64,000 nucleotides of DNA from Mycobacterium kubicae. GTDB lineage: Bacteria; Actinomycetota; Actinomycetes; Mycobacteriales; Mycobacteriaceae. Made by a program: the position numbers and the translations under genes. The notes below the pieces were generated by a model. It ran no database searches, had not been told where the DNA came from, and worked only from the letters and a program-made list of their open reading frames with translations. Below are positions 9,217 through 18,878 of this stretch, in pieces (within the stretch, counting starts at the first letter, position 1; each line of letters opens with the position of its first letter). The stretch is taken from the NCBI RefSeq assembly GCF_015689175.1, contig NZ_CP065047.1, forward strand, positions 4,650,001 through 4,714,000, given 5' to 3'.

Positions 9217-10380
9217 TTACTTGTTCGCCAGCTCGGCGGCTTTGTCTGCGCCGGCGTCCATGGTCTCGGCCTGAATCACCAGCGGGTGGTTGGCCTGGGC
9301 CAGGATGCGGCGTCCTTCGTCGACGTTGTTGCCGTCGAGCCGGACGACGAGGGGCTTGTTGGCTTCTTCACCGAGCATGTTGAGGGCGGTCACGATGCCG
9401 TTGGCGACGGCGTCGCAGGAGGTGATGCCGCCGAAGACGTTGACGAAGACGCTTTTGACCTGCGTGTCATTGAGGATGACGTCCAGGCCGGCGGCCATCA
9501 CCTCGGCCGAGGCGCCGCCGCCGATGTCGAGGAAGTTGGCCGGCTTGACCCCGCCGTGCTTCTCACCGGCGTAGGCGACGACGTCCAGCGTCGACATCAC
9601 CAGGCCGGCGCCGTTGCCGATGATCCCGACCTGGCCGTCGAGCTTGACGTAGTTGAGGTCGTGCTCTTTGGCCTTGAGCTCCAGCGGGTCGGTGGCCGCG
9701 CGGTCCTCGAACTCGGCGTGGCCCGGCTGACGGAAGTCGGCGTTGGCGTCCAGGGTGACTTTGCCGTCCAGCGCCAGGATCTTGTCGTCGGGCGTCCGCA
9801 CCAGCGGGTTGACCTCCACCAAGGTGGCGTCCTCGCCGATGAACACCTCCCACAATTTCTGGATGGTCACCGCGGCGGCGTCGAGCACCTCGGCCGGCAG
9901 ATGGCCCTGTTCGGCGATGGACCGCGCGAACTCGAGGTCGACGCCCTTGACCGCGTCGACCGGGACCTTGGCCAGCCGGTCGGGTTTGGTCGCGGCCACC
10001 TCTTCGATCTCCATGCCGCCTTCCACCGAGCACATCGCCAGGTAGGTGCGGTTGGCGCGGTCCAGCAGGAAGGAGAGGTAGTACTCCTCGGCGATGTCGC
10101 TGGCCTCGGCCACCAGCAGCTTCTTGACGATGTGACCCTTGATGTCCAGGCCCAGGATGTTCTTGGCGTGCTCGTAGGCGTCGTCGGCGGTGGCGGCGTA
10201 CTTCACCCCGCCGGCCTTGCCTCGCCCACCCGTCTTGACTTGAGCCTTGACCATCACCGGACGACCGATCTCCGTGGCGATGGCCTTGGCGTCCTCCGCG
10301 CTGTCGGTCACCCGCCCCTGGTTGCCGGGCACGCCGTACTTGGCGAACAATTCCTTGGCTTGGTACTCGAAGAGATCCAT
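9217..10380 (-). CDS. sucC: Succinyl-CoA synthetase, beta subunit
   Basis: 387 residues, standard length. The ATP-grasp domain occupies roughly residues 1-240 ([38 protein letters not shown]), with [11 protein letters not shown] and [14 protein letters not shown] providing metal and nucleotide ligands. The C-terminal CoA-ligase domain has [29 protein letters not shown] and [15 protein letters not shown]. It heads the sucCD operon and is divergent from the M23 peptidase gene across a 276-bp region that holds a CRP-type site. Confidence 0.97.
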   Translation of the reverse strand: MDLFEYQAKELFAKYGVPGNQGRVTDSAEDAKAIATEIGRPVMVKAQVKTGGRGKAGGVKYAATADDAYEHAKNILGLDIKGHIVKKLLVAEASDIAEEYYLSFLLDRANRTYLAMCSVEGGMEIEEVAATKPDRLAKVPVDAVKGVDLEFARSIAEQGHLPAEVLDAAAVTIQKLWEVFIGEDATLVEVNPLVRTPDDKILALDGKVTLDANADFRQPGHAEFEDRAATDPLELKAKEHDLNYVKLDGQVGIIGNGAGLVMSTLDVVAYAGEKHGGVKPANFLDIGGGASAEVMAAGLDVILNDTQVKSVFVNVFGGITSCDAVANGIVTALNMLGEEANKPLVVRLDGNNVDEGRRILAQANHPLVIQAETMDAGADKAAELANK

Positions 10381-10537
10381 GGGCTCACTGTCTTCGCTCG
10401 GATTACTGCAGGCCTATAGGGAGGCGGTGCTAGATTCAGCCACTCGCACGGACGAACTGTATCGACATGCAAAATGGGGGTTGCGCCCGCATCCAGGCGT
10501 GTGGCCCAGGTCACCGGCCGGTCCACCCAGCCAGACA

Positions 10538-10553
10538 GGTGATAGAAATCACA
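10538..10553. promoter_or_regulatory. CRP (Rv3676-type) operator between sucC and the M23 peptidase gene
   Basis: GGTGATAGAAATCACA fits the CRP consensus TGTGA-N6-TCACA at all but the first base. It is 104 bp upstream of the M23 peptidase start and 158 bp upstream of sucC. From memory, the Rv0950c/sucC intergenic region is a predicted or bound site of mycobacterial CRP, so it probably controls one or both divergent genes. Nothing else gene-like is seen in 10381-10656. Confidence 0.7.
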
Positions 10554-10656
10554 ATCGCGGTTAGATCGCTGAACTTAGGTTGCCAGGCTCATCTCTTTGC
10601 GGATACCGTCTCAAGGTCCAGATAACAGTATGGTTACGATTCGAGGACATTAAAGG

Positions 10657-11763
10657 TTGTCCCAGCACCGATTCGCCCGGTCTGTCGCTGTTGAAGCGGC
10701 TCGCGCAACCCGCGATCGTTGGCTGAACCCTCCCCGAAACGAAGTCACCGAGATCATCCCGCTGGATGGGTTCGACGAACTCGACCAGCTGGAACTGTCC
10801 GAACTCGACGAGCTCGACTTCGGGGATTCCCAGTTCGACATCGAAGAGCAGGTTCTGCGGGCTCCCGAACTCGACGACCTCAGTGACGCCGACGACCCGA
10901 CACCGCTGACGCTCGACGCGCCGACTCAGGTGCTCGCGGTGGTCACCGTCGAGACCCACTACGACGACTTCGACGACGTTGATGACTTCGGCGACTTCGA
11001 TTACGACCGGGCGCCCGGTCGGTCGCTGGTCGACGTCATCGCGGTCCCCCGGCGCGGTGGCCAACACCGCAAGCAGCCAACCAGCGCGGCCAAGGGCCGT
11101 CTGCTCATCTCGTCGATGGCGGCGGGCGCGGCGGCCGCGGCCGTCCACACCGCGACCGAGCATTCCGAGAGCCCGAAGATCGAGACCGTCCTGACGGCGA
11201 ACACCTCGGCGCTCAACGGCGGGACGGGCAGCAACGAACCGCGCGGCGTGCAGATCGTCGCCGCCCACCCGGCCGCCGACGTCGCGATCCACAACCAAGA
11301 ACTCGCCCGCGGCAACGCATTTGCCGAAGAGCGCGCCGAGCGTGAAGCGCGACTGCAGCAGCCGCTCTACGTCATGCCGACCAAAGGCATCTTCACCTCG
11401 AACTTCGGCTACCGGTGGGGTGTGCTGCACGCCGGCATCGACCTGGCCAACTCGATCGGAACCCCGATCTACGCCGTGTCCGACGGCGTGGTGATCGACG
11501 CCGGCCCCACCGCCGGTTACGGCATGTGGGTCAAGTTGCTGCACGCCGACGGGACGGTCACCCTCTACGGCCACGTCAACACCACCATGGTCAATGTCGG
11601 GCAGCGCGTGATGGCCGGCGACCAGATCGCCACCATGGGCAACCGCGGCTTTTCCACCGGCCCGCACCTGCACTTCGAGGTGCTGCTCAACGGCACCGAG
11701 CGCATCGACCCTGTGCCATGGCTTGCCAAGCGGGGACTCAGCGTTGGCAGCTACGCCGGCTGA
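10657..11763 (+). CDS. M23-family peptidase (LytM-like), Rv0950c homologue
   Basis: 368 residues starting at TTG 10657 (MSQHRFARSVAVEAARATRD), with AAAGG just upstream. Residues 25-130 are very acidic (DGFDELDQLELSELDELDF, DDFDDVDDFGDFDYD). A short hydrophobic stretch, GRLLISSMAAGAAAAAVH, near residue 150 may be a membrane anchor or signal. The C-terminal 120 residues are a LytM domain with the two zinc motifs: HAGIDLANSIG (HxxxD) and GPHLHFEVLLNG (HxH), plus GYGMWVKLLHADGTVTLYGH. It likely cleaves or binds peptidoglycan peptides outside the membrane. Confidence 0.88.
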   Translation: MSQHRFARSVAVEAARATRDRWLNPPRNEVTEIIPLDGFDELDQLELSELDELDFGDSQFDIEEQVLRAPELDDLSDADDPTPLTLDAPTQVLAVVTVETHYDDFDDVDDFGDFDYDRAPGRSLVDVIAVPRRGGQHRKQPTSAAKGRLLISSMAAGAAAAAVHTATEHSESPKIETVLTANTSALNGGTGSNEPRGVQIVAAHPAADVAIHNQELARGNAFAEERAEREARLQQPLYVMPTKGIFTSNFGYRWGVLHAGIDLANSIGTPIYAVSDGVVIDAGPTAGYGMWVKLLHADGTVTLYGHVNTTMVNVGQRVMAGDQIATMGNRGFSTGPHLHFEVLLNGTERIDPVPWLAKRGLSVGSYAG

Positions 11764-11766
11764 CCG

Positions 11767-12375
11767 GTGACCGCGCCGAGCGACCCCCCTGCGCGCGAGA
11801 ACACCTCCGAGCCCACCTCGGCCTCCGAGCCCACCTCGACACCCTCGGAAGCACGGACCCGCATCATCCGGCGCGCACCCACCGGGCCGCTGCCGCCGAT
11901 CGCTGACACCGCGACCACACAAATGCCCACTCGGGCATCGGCTTTACCGCCTACCACGCGGGTGCCGCAGCTCCCGCCGCTGCCCAGCGTGCTCCATGAC
12001 GAGCCGCGCGCCGCCACGGCCGTCGCCGCCTGCGCGGTCGGCATCGTCAGCGGGTGGAGCACATCGGTGGTGGCCACCGACCTGATCGCCGGGTGGTGGC
12101 GCAGCGACCGGTTATTTTGTGTGGCGGTCGGATTCCTTGCCCTGGTCTTCGCCATAGCGACCATCTCCGGCGTGATCGCCTTGTTGTTGCACCGCCCGAT
12201 CGGGCGCTATCTGATCGTGGCGGGCGCGGTGGTGGCGCTGCTGACCTACGGCGGGGTGTTCATCGCGGGCGCGCGTGTGGCCTGGCTGGTGTACCTGCTG
12301 CCGGTGCTGCCGATTGCCAGCGTGGCCTTGGCATTGCATCCGCAGACCAACCGCTGGGTATCGCAGGAGTCTTAG
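11767..12375 (+). CDS. Small four-helix membrane protein with proline/threonine-rich N terminus
   Basis: 202 residues from GTG 11767, three bases after the M23 peptidase stop, so probably co-transcribed. Residues 1-75 are rich in Pro, Ser, Thr and Arg (PSDPPARENTSEPTSASEP). Four hydrophobic segments follow: AAVAACAVGIVSGW-like, LFCVAVGFLALVFAIATISGVIALLL, YLIVAGAVVALLTYGGVFIAG and VAWLVYLLPVLPIASVALAL. I do not recognise the family. Its position suggests a cell-envelope role with the peptidase. It converges on uvrD1 with a 10-bp gap. Confidence 0.72.
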   Translation: MTAPSDPPARENTSEPTSASEPTSTPSEARTRIIRRAPTGPLPPIADTATTQMPTRASALPPTTRVPQLPPLPSVLHDEPRAATAVAACAVGIVSGWSTSVVATDLIAGWWRSDRLFCVAVGFLALVFAIATISGVIALLLHRPIGRYLIVAGAVVALLTYGGVFIAGARVAWLVYLLPVLPIASVALALHPQTNRWVSQES

Positions 12376-12385
12376 CCGGCGCTGG

Positions 12386-14716
12386 TCACAGCTTGCTGAC
12401 CGGAGCGTGGTTGTGCATCAACTTCACCCGTCCGGCGCTGCCGAAGTCGATCAGCGACATCGCCGACTCCCCCACCCCGGACACTTCCTCGACGCGGCCC
12501 AGGCCGTACTTGTCGTGCGTCACCCGATCACCGGGTGACAGCACCAACATGGGACGCTTGCTGGCCCCCGAGCGCGTCGGGGCCACCCGCGGTGTGCCGA
12601 ACCGCCCGGCGCCACTGACCGGCGCGCTGAACGACGGCTTCGGCGCGGTGCGCCGCCACTCGATCAACTCTTGCGGGATCTCCAGCAGGAACCGCGATTC
12701 CGGGTTGAGCATCGGCTGGCCCCAGGAGGAGCGGACGATGGCCCTGGTCAGATACAGCCGTTGTCGGGCCCGGGTGATGCCGACGTAAGCCAGCCGCCGC
12801 TCCTCGGAGAGCTCCAGCGGATCGTCGAGCGCCCGCATGTGCGGGAACATGCCGTCCTCCCAGCCGGTCACGAACACGACGGGGAACTCCAACCCCTTGG
12901 CGGTGTGCAGCGTCATGAGCGTCACCACGCCGGAGCCGTGCTCGGGAATGTCGTCGGTGTCGGCGACCAGCGACACCCGCTCCAGGAAGGCGGCCAGGGT
13001 TCCGGTGTCCGGGACGTCCTCGTCGACCGGGGCGTCCTGCGTCTCCGCGAGCGCGGCCGCGATGTTGGCTTGGTCGGTGCTGAATTCGTGTGCGACGCTG
13101 ACCAATTCGTTGAGGTTGTCCAGCCGCGCCAGCTCCTGCGGATCGGTCGACGACTCCAGTTCTCGGCGGTACCCGCTGCGTTCGAGTACCGCCTCGACCA
13201 GTTCACCCAAGTCGTCGTCGAGGCGCCCGCGCAGTTCGTCGAGGATCTCGACGAAGCCCGCAATCGCCTTCTCCGCGCGGCTGTTGAGCATCGGCACTTT
13301 GCCTTCGGCGGCAGCCTGCAGCGCGTCGGCGAAGCTGGCCCCGGTGTTCTCGGCGTACACCGCCACGCACGCCTCGGCCCGATCGCCGATGCCGCGCCGC
13401 GGCGTGTTGAGGATGCGCCGCATGCTGACCGCGTCGCCGGGGTTGTCCAGCACGCGCAGGTAGGCGACGATGTCGCGGATCTCCTTGCGCTCGTAGAAGC
13501 GCACTCCCCCAACGACTTTGTACGGAATACCGGCGCGGATGAACACTTCTTCCAGCGACCGCGACGAGTTGTTGGTGCGGTAGAACACCGCCACGTCGTT
13601 GTAGGTGATCTCGCCGCGTTCGGCTAACGCGTCGATCTCTTCGGCCACGAACCTGGCCTCGTCGTGCTCGTTGTCGGCGACGTAACCGACGATCAGTTCA
13701 CCCTTGCCGGCGTCGGTCCACAGCCGTTTCTCCCGGCGTCCGGCGTTGCGGGCGATCACCGAGTTGGCCGCGGACAGGATGTTTTGCGTCGAGCGGTAGT
13801 TCTGCTCGAGCAAAATCGTTGTGGCGTCGGGATAGTCGCGTTCGAAGTCTTCGATGTTGCGGATGGTGGCGCCGCGGAAAGCGTAGATCGACTGGTCGGC
13901 GTCCCCGACGACGCACAGTTCGGCCGGCGGGACGTCGTCGGAGGATTCTCCGGACCCATGTCCGACTAATTCGCGTACCAGCATGTACTGGGCGTGGTTG
14001 GTGTCCTGATACTCGTCGACCAGCACATGGCGGAAGCGGCGCCGGTAGTACTGCGCGATCTCCGGGAAGTTCTGCAGCACGGCCACGGTTTCGCCGATGA
14101 GGTCGTCGAAGTCCAGCGCGTTGGCCGCCCGCAGCCTGCGCTGGTACTCGGCGAAGACGGAGGCCACCGTGCGGGCCAGCTCGTCGGAGTCGTCGGTCAA
14201 GTCGGCCAGCGCCTGATGCGGGTCGATCAGCTCGTTCTTCAGGTTGGAGATCGCGTTGGCCAGCAGTCGCGGCGAGAACCGCTTGATGTCCAGGCCCATG
14301 TCCCGGCCGATCATCTGCAGCAACCGCCGCGAATCGTCGGCGTCATAGATCGAGAAGTTGGAGTTGAGGCCCTCGATCAGCGACGCCTGGTTGCGCAGGA
14401 TGCGCACGCAGCTGGAATGGAACGTCGACACCCACATGTAGCGGGCGCGGTTGCCGACCAGGCTGACCACGCGTTCACGCATCTCGGCGGCGGCCTTGTT
14501 GGTGAAGGTGATGGCCAGGATCTGGCCGACGCCCACTCCGCGCGCCGCGATCAGATACGCGATGCGCCGGGTCAGCACGGCCGTCTTGCCCGATCCGGCG
14601 CCGGCGACGATCAGCAGCGGCGATCCTTGATGGACGACCGCCTGGCGCTGTTGCGGATTGAGGCCTTCGAGCAGTTGGTCTGCGTCGGACCTGGCTTCGG
14701 TTGCGTGCACACTCAT
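12386..14716 (-). CDS. uvrD1: ATP-dependent DNA helicase UvrD1/PcrA
   Basis: 776 residues, the usual size for mycobacterial UvrD1 (Rv0949). It is a superfamily 1A 3'-5' helicase for nucleotide excision repair and, with Ku, double-strand break processing. Motifs in order are: Q motif LLEGLNPQQRQAVVH, Walker A GAGSGKT at about residue 43, motif Ia ITFTNKAAAEM, Walker B DEYQDTNHAQ, motif III VVGDADQSIYAFRGA, motif IV LEQNYRSTQNIL, motif V TLHTAKGLEFPVVFVTG and motif VI RLAYVGITRARQRLYL. The C-terminal 60 residues include the Tudor-like RNA-polymerase/Ku contact module (LSPGDRVTHDKYGLGRVEEV). Confidence 0.97.
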   Translation of the reverse strand: MSVHATEARSDADQLLEGLNPQQRQAVVHQGSPLLIVAGAGSGKTAVLTRRIAYLIAARGVGVGQILAITFTNKAAAEMRERVVSLVGNRARYMWVSTFHSSCVRILRNQASLIEGLNSNFSIYDADDSRRLLQMIGRDMGLDIKRFSPRLLANAISNLKNELIDPHQALADLTDDSDELARTVASVFAEYQRRLRAANALDFDDLIGETVAVLQNFPEIAQYYRRRFRHVLVDEYQDTNHAQYMLVRELVGHGSGESSDDVPPAELCVVGDADQSIYAFRGATIRNIEDFERDYPDATTILLEQNYRSTQNILSAANSVIARNAGRREKRLWTDAGKGELIVGYVADNEHDEARFVAEEIDALAERGEITYNDVAVFYRTNNSSRSLEEVFIRAGIPYKVVGGVRFYERKEIRDIVAYLRVLDNPGDAVSMRRILNTPRRGIGDRAEACVAVYAENTGASFADALQAAAEGKVPMLNSRAEKAIAGFVEILDELRGRLDDDLGELVEAVLERSGYRRELESSTDPQELARLDNLNELVSVAHEFSTDQANIAAALAETQDAPVDEDVPDTGTLAAFLERVSLVADTDDIPEHGSGVVTLMTLHTAKGLEFPVVFVTGWEDGMFPHMRALDDPLELSEERRLAYVGITRARQRLYLTRAIVRSSWGQPMLNPESRFLLEIPQELIEWRRTAPKPSFSAPVSGAGRFGTPRVAPTRSGASKRPMLVLSPGDRVTHDKYGLGRVEEVSGVGESAMSLIDFGSAGRVKLMHNHAPVSKL

Positions 14717-15015
14717 GTCTGTCCAAACTTACCGCTGCGCACCGACGACAGGGCCGCGGTTGGCCACGTTGCCCGCGGCGTGGTGCGGAACTTCCCCGTC
14801 ACAGCGGTCGCTTGCAGCGCCGCGGGAGGTCGTGCCCCATGTGCCCGCCGGGCAGCGACACCACCGCGCCGCACACGGCCGCGAGCTGGACCGATTTCTC
14901 CGAGTTTTTTGCGCGGGCACAGCCGTCGGTGGCACACTCGTTTCGTGCTCAACACGCAGCCCCGATTTTTCTACGGGTACCGACCAGCGGTGCCCGTGGT
15001 CTAGCTGCTTTCGCA

Positions 15016-15048
15016 GAGCCCCGTGGTCCGCTTCCGGATACGGGGCTC
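15016..15048 (+). terminator. GC-rich hairpin upstream of the chorismate mutase gene
   Basis: GAGCCCCGT (15016-15024) pairs perfectly with ACGGGGCTC (15040-15048) around a 15-nt loop, followed by GTCTCTTGTGT. It lies 70 bp before the chorismate mutase ATG inside the 402-bp gap (14717-15118) between divergent uvrD1 and this gene. It could be an attenuator in the leader or the terminator of a short leader RNA. No other gene is visible in the gap. Confidence 0.5.
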
Positions 15049-15118
15049 GTCTCTTGTGTGAGGCCCGAACCGGATGAGACCAGACCCCCCACCTCACGAG
15101 AACGCGGAGTTAGCAGAG

Positions 15119-15388
15119 ATGAACACTGAGACCCTCGAAGGCCAAGAACTCGGCATCGACGAATTGCGTGCGGAGATCGACCGGTTGGACGCCGAAATCC
15201 TGGCTGCCGTGAAGCGACGCGCGGAAGTCTCCCGGGCCATCGGCAAGGTTCGGATGGCCTCCGGCGGCACCCGGCTGGTGCACAGCCGCGAGATGAAAGT
15301 CATCGAGCGCTACAGCGAGCTGGGTCCGGAAGGCAAGGATCTGGCGATGCTGCTGTTGCGGTTGGGCCGGGGCCGGCTCGGCCACTGA
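15119..15388 (+). CDS. Intracellular chorismate mutase (AroQ delta class)
   Basis: 89 residues from ATG 15119 (MNTETLEGQELGIDELRAEI), matching the 90-residue form of Rv0948c; the open frame extends 15 codons upstream but that part is not conserved as I recall. It converts chorismate to prephenate for Phe/Tyr synthesis. The all-helical fold is evident: ELRAEIDRLDAEILAAVKRR (catalytic Arg), GKVRMASGGTRLVHSREMKVIERY and LLRLGRGRLGH, the C-terminal LGH being the segment that M. tuberculosis DAHP synthase reorganises to activate the otherwise weak enzyme. It lies 62 bp upstream of pgi. Confidence 0.93.
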   Translation: MNTETLEGQELGIDELRAEIDRLDAEILAAVKRRAEVSRAIGKVRMASGGTRLVHSREMKVIERYSELGPEGKDLAMLLLRLGRGRLGH

Positions 15389-15450
15389 TCTGGGTAACGG
15401 CCGGGGCCCACGCCCGAGCCGACGCACCGGCACAGGATTAGGGTCGAACC

Positions 15451-17115
15451 ATGACCTCCGTGCGATCAATCCCTGACATCACCGCCACCCCGGCGTGGGA
15501 CGCCCTGCGCAGGCATCACGAACAGATCGGGGAAACCCACCTGCGGCAGTTCTTCGACGACGATCCAGAGCGCGGACGCGAACTCACGGTCACCGTCGGT
15601 GACCTCTACATCGACTACAGCAAACACCGCATCACCCGTGAGACCATCGGCCTTCTCGTCGATCTGGCCCGGGCCGCCGAGTTGGAGCAGCACCGCGACG
15701 CCATGTTCGCCGGCGAGCACATCAACACCTCCGAGGACCGCGCGGTGCTGCACACCGCGCTGCGGTTGCCGCGCGATGTGCAGTTGGACGTCGACGGGAC
15801 CAACGTCGTCAAGGAAGTCCACGAGGTGCTCGACGCGATGGGCGACTTCACCGACCGCCTGCGCAGCGGCGAATGGACCGGCGCCACCGGGGAGCGCATC
15901 AAGACCGTCGTCAACATCGGCATCGGCGGGTCCGACCTGGGCCCGGTGATGGTGTACCAGGCGCTGCGCCACTACGCCGATGCGGGCATCTCAGCACGCT
16001 TTGTCTCCAACGTCGATCCCGCCGACCTGGTCGCGACCTTAGCCGACTTGGACCCTGCCACAACGCTTTTCATCGTCGCCTCGAAGACGTTCTCCACCCT
16101 GGAGACGTTGACCAACGCGACGGCAGCCCGCCGCTGGCTGACCGATGCCCTCGGTGACAATGCGGTGGCCAAGCACTTCGTCGCGGTATCGACCAACCGG
16201 CGACTGGTCGACGAGTTCGGCATCAACACCGACAACATGTTCGGGTTCTGGGACTGGGTCGGCGGGCGGTATTCGGTCGATTCGGCCATCGGGCTGTCGG
16301 TGATGGCCGTCATCGGACGAGAAGCCTTCGCCGACTTCCTGTCTGGTTTTCACATCGTCGACGAGCACTTCAAGAACACTCCGCTGGAGTCCAACGCGCC
16401 TGTGCTGCTCGGCCTTATCGGCCTGTGGTATTCCAACTTCTTCGACGCGCAATCACGCGCGGTGTTGCCGTATTCGAACGACCTGGCCCGCTTCGCCGCC
16501 TATCTGCAGCAGCTGACCATGGAGTCCAATGGCAAGTCGACCCGCGCCGACGGCTCCCCGGTCGTCACCGACACCGGCGAAATCTTCTGGGGCGAACCGG
16601 GAACCAACGGCCAGCACGCCTTCTACCAATTGCTGCACCAGGGAACACGTTTGGTGCCGGCCGATTTCATCGCGTTCAGCCAGCCGCTGGACGACCTGCC
16701 GACCGCAGAGGGAACCGGCAGCATGCACGACTTGCTGATGAGCAACTTCTTCGCCCAAACTCAAGTGTTGGCGTTCGGCAAGACCGCCGAGGAGATCGCC
16801 GCCGAGGACACCCCGGAAGATGTCGTGCCGCACAAGGTGATGCCCGGAAACCGGCCCACCACTTCGATTCTGGCCAACCGGCTGACGCCGTCGGTGCTCG
16901 GGCAGTTGGTCGCCCTCTACGAACATCAGGTGTTCACCGAGGGCGTCATCTGGGGCATCGACTCGTTCGACCAGTGGGGCGTGGAACTGGGTAAGACTCA
17001 GGCCAAGGCGTTGCTGCCGGTGATCACCAGCGACGACGCGCCGGAGCAGCAGTCGGACAGCTCCACCGACGCGCTGGTGCGCCGCTACCGCACCGAACGA
17101 GGCCGCGCCAGTTAG
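15451..17115 (+). CDS. pgi: Glucose-6-phosphate isomerase
   Basis: 554 residues, standard length for actinobacterial Pgi. It interconverts glucose-6-phosphate and fructose-6-phosphate in glycolysis/gluconeogenesis. Sugar-phosphate binding motifs are visible: [20 protein letters not shown] at about residue 150, [28 protein letters not shown] at about 272, MESNGKS at about 358, and the signature [17 protein letters not shown] near residue 510. The start [16 protein letters not shown] is ATG 15451. Its stop is followed by a palindromic intergenic region shared with the convergent dehydrogenase gene. Confidence 0.97.
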   Translation: MTSVRSIPDITATPAWDALRRHHEQIGETHLRQFFDDDPERGRELTVTVGDLYIDYSKHRITRETIGLLVDLARAAELEQHRDAMFAGEHINTSEDRAVLHTALRLPRDVQLDVDGTNVVKEVHEVLDAMGDFTDRLRSGEWTGATGERIKTVVNIGIGGSDLGPVMVYQALRHYADAGISARFVSNVDPADLVATLADLDPATTLFIVASKTFSTLETLTNATAARRWLTDALGDNAVAKHFVAVSTNRRLVDEFGINTDNMFGFWDWVGGRYSVDSAIGLSVMAVIGREAFADFLSGFHIVDEHFKNTPLESNAPVLLGLIGLWYSNFFDAQSRAVLPYSNDLARFAAYLQQLTMESNGKSTRADGSPVVTDTGEIFWGEPGTNGQHAFYQLLHQGTRLVPADFIAFSQPLDDLPTAEGTGSMHDLLMSNFFAQTQVLAFGKTAEEIAAEDTPEDVVPHKVMPGNRPTTSILANRLTPSVLGQLVALYEHQVFTEGVIWGIDSFDQWGVELGKTQAKALLPVITSDDAPEQQSDSSTDALVRRYRTERGRAS

Positions 17116-17124
17116 CCATCGGCG

Positions 17125-17184
17125 GCGAGCGTGCGCAGTTGCACGCTCTTGGCCGGCGTGTCGCGTACCGACACGCACGCTCGC
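17125..17184. terminator. Bidirectional hairpin between convergent pgi and the SDR gene
   Basis: GCGAGCGTGCG (17125-17135) and CGCACGCTCGC (17174-17184) are perfect inverted arms. The 38-nt interval between them itself contains smaller inverted pairs (GTGTCG/CGACAC-type around 17157-17173). Placed between convergent genes, it probably ends transcription from both sides. The arm sequence is related to that of the 162-bp repeat at 2888-3352. Confidence 0.65.
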
Positions 17185-17203
17185 GTCCCAGGGAGTGGGG
17201 GGC

Positions 17204-17953
17204 CTAGGAGAACCGCTTGGTCAGCGGTGGGGGCAGCATGCGCACCAGCTGCACCAGCGGCGCCCACGGCCACCACGGCACCGCGGCCCGGCCGGGCTCG
17301 CGTTCGATGGCGTCGACGAGCGCCTTGACGCCAGTCTCGTTGTCCACCATCAGCATTGTGTTGGCAGTCCTGGCCGTCATCTCCGACTCGATATAGCCGG
17401 GCTCGATGGTCGAGACCCTGATGGGGCCTTTGCCGTATTCGGCGTGCAGGGATTGACCCAGTGAGCTCAGACCGGCTTTGCTTGCGGCATAGGCGGCTTT
17501 GACGCCCGGCACTCCCTTGTGGCCGAGCACCGAGGAGATGAGCACCAAGTGCCCCGAGCCGCTTTGGTGGAACATTTCCAGCGCGGTTTCGATCTGCACC
17601 AGAGCCGACACCAGATTGGTCTCGATGGTGGCCTTGTTGGCCCACAACTTGCCCGAGCCCAGCCGGGCGCCCTTGCCGATGCCGGCGTTGACGATGACCC
17701 GGTCGATGCCACCGAGTTCGTCCCTGAGTTCGCCGAACACCTTTGGCACTTGCTCGTGGTCGTTGACGTCCAGCGCGGCGATCGCGATGCGGATCGACGG
17801 GTTACTCTGCGCCAATTCGGCTTTGAGCTCTTCCAGCCGGTCGGTGCGGCGGGCGCACAGCGCCAGGTCACGGCCTTTGGCGGCGAACGCGCGGGCCATG
17901 CCGGCGCCCAGCCCGGAACTTGCGCCGGTGATCAGGATTTTCTGGCGAATCAC
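17204..17953 (-). CDS. Short-chain dehydrogenase/reductase (Rv0945-like)
   Basis: 249 residues from GTG 17953 (MIRQKILITGASSGLGAGMA). The open frame continues 43 codons further but runs over the start of the neighbouring glycosylase gene's end and is not dehydrogenase-like. Classical SDR features: TGASSGLG cofactor loop, NAGIG at about residue 87, catalytic Ser in VLISSVLG and YAASKAG (Tyr/Lys) near residue 155, then ETGVKALVDAIEREPGRA. A C-terminal hydrophobic/proline stretch (VPWWPWAPLVQLVRMLPPPL) may contact membrane. Substrate unknown. Confidence 0.9.
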   Translation of the reverse strand: MIRQKILITGASSGLGAGMARAFAAKGRDLALCARRTDRLEELKAELAQSNPSIRIAIAALDVNDHEQVPKVFGELRDELGGIDRVIVNAGIGKGARLGSGKLWANKATIETNLVSALVQIETALEMFHQSGSGHLVLISSVLGHKGVPGVKAAYAASKAGLSSLGQSLHAEYGKGPIRVSTIEPGYIESEMTARTANTMLMVDNETGVKALVDAIEREPGRAAVPWWPWAPLVQLVRMLPPPLTKRFS

Positions 17954-17969
17954 CCCGGCAGCATATCGA

Positions 17970-18833
17970 CTACTTGAGTAGTCGCGACATGCGCCGGTCG
18001 GCCAGCACTTTCCCGCCGGTCTGGCAGGTGGGGCAGTACTGAAAAGACTTGTCAGCAAATGACACTTCGCGCACCGTGTCACCGCAGACCGGGCAGGGCA
18101 GCCCGGTGCGGGCGTGGACTCGCAGCCCGGAACGCTTCTCGCCTTTCAGGGTGGCGGCCCCCTGACCGACGGACCGGCTGACCGCGTCGGTGAGCACCGT
18201 GATCATCGCGTCGTGCAGGGTCAGCAGCTGTTTTTCGGTCAGCTTCCCTGCCGTGGCGAACGGCGAGATGCGCGCGACATGCAAGATCTCGTCGCTGTAG
18301 GCGTTACCGATGCCGGCGATCACCTTCTGATCGGTGATGACGGTCTTGATGCGGCCGGTGTTGCCGGCCAGAATCTGGGCCAGGTCGTCGGGCCCCAGTT
18401 CCAGCGCGTCGGGTCCGAGCGCGGCGATTTGCGGGACCAGGAGCGGATCGGTGACCAGCCAGACCGCCAGCCGCTTCTGCGTCCCAGCTTCGGTCAGGTC
18501 GAAGCCCGGGGCATCGCCGGGAGTGCCGAGGTGCACGCGCAGCGCGATCGGCCCCTTGCCCGGGCGCAGCGGCGCGGCCGCCAGCTTGTCCGACCAGCGC
18601 AGCCAACCCGCCCGCGACAGGTGGGTGATCAGCCACAACTCACCGGCTTGCAGACCCAGGTACTTACCCCACCGCTGCGCCCCGACGACGGTCTGGCCGT
18701 GCAGGGCGTGGACCGGCGGATCGAAGGTCTTCAGCACCGACAGGGCGGTGACATCGACGCGGCCGACGGTCAGGCCGACGGCGTGGCGCCGCAGGTGGTC
18801 GACCAGCGCTTCGACCTCGGGGAGTTCGGGCAC
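17970..18833 (-). CDS. Fpg/Nei-family DNA glycosylase, full length
   Basis: 287 residues. The mature N terminus PELPEVEALVDHLRRH carries catalytic Pro2 and Glu3. The helix-two-turn-helix is around residues 160-210 (VITDQKVIAGIGNAYSDEILH, with the DNA-contacting Asn). The C-terminal zinc finger is CPVC...CPTC (PCPVCGDTVREVSF, FQYCPTCQTGG) but is followed by KVLADRRMSRLL, lacking the canonical Gln-Arg hairpin of Fpg. It should remove oxidised bases through beta/delta elimination. As I recall, the M. tuberculosis counterpart Rv0944 is a shortened protein of about 158 residues, so this is the intact form. Confidence 0.87.
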   Translation of the reverse strand: MPELPEVEALVDHLRRHAVGLTVGRVDVTALSVLKTFDPPVHALHGQTVVGAQRWGKYLGLQAGELWLITHLSRAGWLRWSDKLAAAPLRPGKGPIALRVHLGTPGDAPGFDLTEAGTQKRLAVWLVTDPLLVPQIAALGPDALELGPDDLAQILAGNTGRIKTVITDQKVIAGIGNAYSDEILHVARISPFATAGKLTEKQLLTLHDAMITVLTDAVSRSVGQGAATLKGEKRSGLRVHARTGLPCPVCGDTVREVSFADKSFQYCPTCQTGGKVLADRRMSRLLK

Positions 18834-18878
18834 CTATTCAGTCTGCCGATCCCAGCGCGGCCCGGCTAGACCGGCCGC

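Noticed and set aside
9106..10419. 437-codon open frame antisense to sucC
   Set aside because: Shadow of sucC; no recognisable domain.
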